A stretch of DNA of 64,000 nt from Caballeronia insecticola. Lineage in GTDB: Bacteria > Pseudomonadota > Gammaproteobacteria > Burkholderiales > Burkholderiaceae. A program made the position numbers and the translations under genes. The stretch is from positions 62,001 to 126,000 of the forward strand of contig NC_021287.1 in NCBI RefSeq assembly GCF_000402035.1. Reading direction: 5' to 3'. The notes under the pieces are model-generated. The model did not search any database. It was given only the letters and a program-made list of their open reading frames with translations, and was not told the DNA's origin. This document shows positions 61,497 through 64,000 of this stretch, in pieces. How positions within the stretch are numbered: position 1 is the first letter of the stretch; the number at the start of each line of letters is the position of its first letter.

Positions 61497-62426
61497 ATGA
61501 ATACTTCTTCGACTTCAGCTTTGGACGGCTTTCTGCTCGGCATAGACGGCGGCGGAAGCGGCACGCGCGTGATTCTCGCCGACGCGCAGGGCACCGAACT
61601 CGCGCGCGCGAGCGGCGGACCTTCGGGACTCGGCCTCGGCGTGGAGCGGGCGTGGCAGTCCATCGGCGATGCCTGCCGCCGCGCGTTCGAAGCCGCCGCG
61701 CTGCCGTTCGACTGGCGCGCATGTTCGCTCGGTTGCGGACTCGCGGGCGTGAACAACGCAGACTGGCTCGCGGCCTTCCTCGCCGCGGCGCCCGATGTGC
61801 GCGCGCTGCACGTCGAGAGCGATGCGTACACGACCATCCTCGGCGCACACGGCGGCGAGCCCGGCGTGATCGTCGCGCTGGGCACGGGCAGCATCGCGGC
61901 GTCGCTCGATGAAAAAGGCGTTTGCCGCATCTCCGGCGGATACGGTTTTCCGAGCGGCGACGAAGCCGGCGGCGCGTGGCTCGGCCTGCGCGCCGTGGTA
62001 CATCTGCAGCGCGTGCTCGATGGCCGCGCGCCGGAAGACGGCTGGTCGCGCGAGTTGCTCGCGCGAACCGGCGCGACGGATCGCGACAGTCTCGTCGTGT
62101 GGCTGTGCAACGCGAATCAAACCGCGTATGCCACGCTCGCGCCCACGGTTTTCGAGTTCCGCGATCATCCGGAAGCCGCGCGTTTGCTGAATCTCGCGGG
62201 GCAGGAGATTGAACGGCTCGTCGCGGCGCTCGATCCTGGCGCGACCTTGCCCGTCGCGCTGTGCGGCGGTCTCGCCGCGCCTTACGAACCGTTCGTGCCC
62301 GACGCGCTGCGCGAGCGCCTGCGTGCGCCGCGCGCCGATTCCGCCGCCGGTGCGCTCGAACTGGCGCGGCGAGCGGCATCGGCGTCGGCATCGGCGCTCG
62401 CGGGCTCGGCAAGCCCTTCGCGATAA
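61497..62426 (+). CDS. BadF/BcrA-family (N-acetylglucosamine-kinase-like) sugar kinase
   Basis: A 309-aa actin-fold kinase. The phosphate-1 loop GIDGGGSGTRVILAD is near 15-29, phosphate-2 in GEPGVIVALGTGSIAAS and the adenosine motif in VALCGGLAAPYE. The length and GGYGFPSGDEAGGAWLGL match GlcNAc/glucosamine kinase-like members of the BadF/BadG family. It probably phosphorylates an amino sugar. The C-terminus ends in an Ala/Ser-rich run. The HAD phosphatase follows 57 bases downstream. Confidence 0.87.
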   Translation: MNTSSTSALDGFLLGIDGGGSGTRVILADAQGTELARASGGPSGLGLGVERAWQSIGDACRRAFEAAALPFDWRACSLGCGLAGVNNADWLAAFLAAAPDVRALHVESDAYTTILGAHGGEPGVIVALGTGSIAASLDEKGVCRISGGYGFPSGDEAGGAWLGLRAVVHLQRVLDGRAPEDGWSRELLARTGATDRDSLVVWLCNANQTAYATLAPTVFEFRDHPEAARLLNLAGQEIERLVAALDPGATLPVALCGGLAAPYEPFVPDALRERLRAPRADSAAGALELARRAASASASALAGSASPSR

Positions 62427-62483
62427 AATATCGAGCTTCGCGGCAGAACCCATCCGCGCATCTGGCGCATTAGAAAGGCAGTC

Positions 62484-63323
62484 ATGTACTCGGTTATCGC
62501 TACTGATCTCGACGGTACGCTTCTGAACAGCGACCACCAACTCGATCCCTTCACCGCTGAAACCGTGCGCACGCTGGACGCGCGCGGCGTGCCCATCGTC
62601 ATTGCGACGGGCCGGCATTATCGCGATGTCGCGGGCATCCGCGATGTGCTCGGCGTCGACGCCTACCTGATCACGTCGAACGGCGCGCGCGTGCACGCGC
62701 CCGGCGACGAGCGGATCTATTCGCGCGACCTCGACCCCGCCGCCGTGCGCCGTCTCGTGCAGCCCGAACTGGCGGGCGGCGAGGGCCGCGTCATCGTGAA
62801 TCTGTTTGCCGACGACGCCTGGCTCATCGATCGCCACGCGCCCGAACTGCTGGTCTTTCACCAGGATTCGGGCTTCAAGTACGAGGTGATGGATCTGCGC
62901 GAACATGACGGGATGAATATCGCGAAGGTGCTGTATATCGGCGAGCCGGCGGATCTCAAGGAAACCGCGGCGAATCTGGAACGCGAATTCGGCGACGCGC
63001 TTTACGTCACCTATTCGCTGCCGGACTGTCTCGAAGTCATGACCGCCGACGTTTCGAAAGGCCGCGCGCTGCGCTTCGTGCTCGATCGGCTCAAAGTCGA
63101 TCCGTCGCAGTGCGTTGCGTTCGGCGACAACATGAACGACATCGATCTGCTGGAAACCGCCGGGCATCCGTTCATGATGAACAACGCGAACCCCGATCTC
63201 ATCACGCGGCTGCCGAACGTGCCGCGCGTCGGCAACAACTTCGAGGCGGGCGTCGCGCATCAACTGCGCAAGCTGTTCGACATTCGCGACGAACTCGCGT
63301 CGCCGGGACAGGCGCCGGACTGA
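62484..63323 (+). CDS. Cof-type HAD-IIB phosphatase
   Basis: A 279-aa HAD phosphatase. Motif I is TDLDGTLLNSD at about 7-17, motif II TSNGARVHAPG region, motif III VSKGRALRFVLDRL and motif IV FGDNMNDIDLLETAG. The C2-type cap lies between. These enzymes hydrolyse sugar phosphates or flavin precursors such as pyridoxal or 5-amino-6-ribitylamino-uracil phosphates. The substrate is unknown; linkage to the sugar kinase may indicate a sugar phosphate. An AAAGG site precedes the ATG. Confidence 0.92.
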   Translation: MYSVIATDLDGTLLNSDHQLDPFTAETVRTLDARGVPIVIATGRHYRDVAGIRDVLGVDAYLITSNGARVHAPGDERIYSRDLDPAAVRRLVQPELAGGEGRVIVNLFADDAWLIDRHAPELLVFHQDSGFKYEVMDLREHDGMNIAKVLYIGEPADLKETAANLEREFGDALYVTYSLPDCLEVMTADVSKGRALRFVLDRLKVDPSQCVAFGDNMNDIDLLETAGHPFMMNNANPDLITRLPNVPRVGNNFEAGVAHQLRKLFDIRDELASPGQAPD

Positions 63324-63409
63324 GCGCCTGACGCGCTTCGGGCGACGCGTCCGACTCCCGAGCGAGGGGGACGGGCGACGTCCGCCCCACGCCCGAAGAC
63401 GCCACATCC

Positions 63410-63715
63410 TTAGCCGCGATGGCCCCAGTTGTTGCCGTAACCGCCGTTGCCGTAACCGCCATTGCCGCGATGATCCCAGCCCGCGCGGTGTTCGTAGCCG
63501 CGGCCGTAGCCGTCGTGCCAGCGCGGCGCTTCATGGCGATAGTACGGCGCGCGATAAACGGGCGCTGCCGGACGCACGTACACCGGAGCCGGCGCCACAT
63601 AAGCGGGCGCGCCGAGCGAAACGCCGATGTGCAGATCGCTGTGAGCCTGAGCCGCTCCGACTGCACCGATTGCGAGGCCGGTCGCGACGAGCATTTGGGT
63701 GACGATGCGCTTCAT
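63410..63715 (-). CDS. Small secreted Gly/His/Tyr-rich protein, function unknown
   Basis: A 101-aa protein. A signal peptide (KRIVTQMLVATGLAIGAVGA then AQA) precedes HSDLHIGVSLGAPAYVAPAP, a Pro/Tyr/Arg-rich middle and a C-terminal tail with repeats of GYGN-type units (GNGGYGNGGYGNNWGHRG). Such low-complexity tails are typical of small envelope proteins in Burkholderiales that have no known role. The start is the ATG preceded by GGAGAAA in the minus direction. It lies at the window edge with 285 bases of non-coding sequence beyond. Confidence 0.7.
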   Translation of the reverse strand: MKRIVTQMLVATGLAIGAVGAAQAHSDLHIGVSLGAPAYVAPAPVYVRPAAPVYRAPYYRHEAPRWHDGYGRGYEHRAGWDHRGNGGYGNGGYGNNWGHRG

Positions 63716-64000
63716 TGTGTTTCTCCTTTTTCGCGACGTGTGTCGCATGAGTCCAATGTAAGGGCGCGTCGTCTTACACGCTTCGACGACTTGTTACCGT
63801 GTGCAAGGGCTGCGTAAGGAGAGCGGGAAGAAGACGTGAGGCGGCGTAACGGCGGAGAGCCTTGTCGGACGGACCTCCGGCGGCATACGGCCGCGCGCGG
63901 GACAGCGTAACGCAGCAAATCATAAGCATGCTGCGTAATTCGGCATTACATTTGTCGCGCCGGTTTAATCATTCGAATGCAGCGCGGTGGCGCAAAAACA
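63716..64000. other. Right-edge intergenic sequence with an 8-bp inverted repeat
   Basis: Upstream of the small secreted protein. ACGCAGCA (63910-63917) and TGCTGCGT (63929-63936) form a perfect inverted repeat with an 11-base spacer. GCGTAA appears four times between about 63810 and 63940. No gene is visible before the window end. Confidence 0.4.

Overview
The window looks like a core-chromosome segment of a Burkholderiaceae bacterium, most likely Paraburkholderia, Caballeronia or Burkholderia. The reasons are the high GC content with strong third-position G/C bias, the bioA-bioF-bioD-bioB order, a RegB/RegA-type redox pair, a fused indolepyruvate ferredoxin oxidoreductase, a Burkholderia-type porin, and fliC-fliD-fliT beside a SPINDLY-type glycosyltransferase. 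I saw no rRNA, tRNA, CRISPR array, insertion sequence or prophage. The one clearly mobile-looking element is a small PIN-domain toxin-antitoxin pair near 42.1-42.8 kb.

Layout. 0-7 kb: argB, a small Cys-rich protein, regB-regA, a possible minus-strand sRNA, a chemoreceptor and a uracil/xanthine permease. 7-17 kb: a trimeric autotransporter adhesin, a CPA1 cation/proton antiporter, an EAL phosphodiesterase with a YkuI-like C-terminus, a 1194-aa indolepyruvate:ferredoxin oxidoreductase and a glutathione S-transferase. 17-21 kb: two small acidic proteins and a three-gene sugar operon (LacI regulator, AGE-family epimerase/isomerase, PfkB kinase) that would turn mannose into fructose 6-phosphate. 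21-24 kb: a tightly coupled acyl-CoA-dehydrogenase-like / PIG-L deacetylase / NodS-like methyltransferase operon, the best candidate here for an undescribed pathway. 24-34 kb: a bile-acid-symporter-family transporter, a small secreted protein, a porin, a nitronate monooxygenase, a fluoroacetate-dehalogenase-like hydrolase, and a catabolic run (MBL hydrolase, DUF1289-MaoC fusion, YbaK deacylase, HMG-CoA lyase, GhrA-like reductase). 34-38.5 kb: the biotin operon. 38.5-42 kb: a secreted hydrolase, a YchJ-like protein, a GST and an SDR.

42-48.3 kb: the toxin-antitoxin pair, then a minus-strand series MerR regulator - aceK - carbonic anhydrase - thiolase, with a divergent MBL hydrolase and a MerR-type operator between the two directions. 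48-51.4 kb: an orphan dipeptide-type binding protein and a CaCA-family antiporter whose leader carries a yybP-ykoY (manganese) riboswitch. 51.5-57.6 kb: fliT, fliD, fliC with a clear FliA promoter, and the GT41 glycosyltransferase likely to modify flagellin. 57.8-64 kb: an aldo/keto reductase, rpsU with its own promoter and a very strong terminator, two paralogous unknown small proteins, tag, a BadF-type sugar kinase, a HAD phosphatase and a small secreted Gly/His/Tyr-rich protein.

Starts were chosen from ribosome binding sites and family lengths, often inside longer open frames. Many very long open frames antisense to real genes are GC-bias shadows and were left out.
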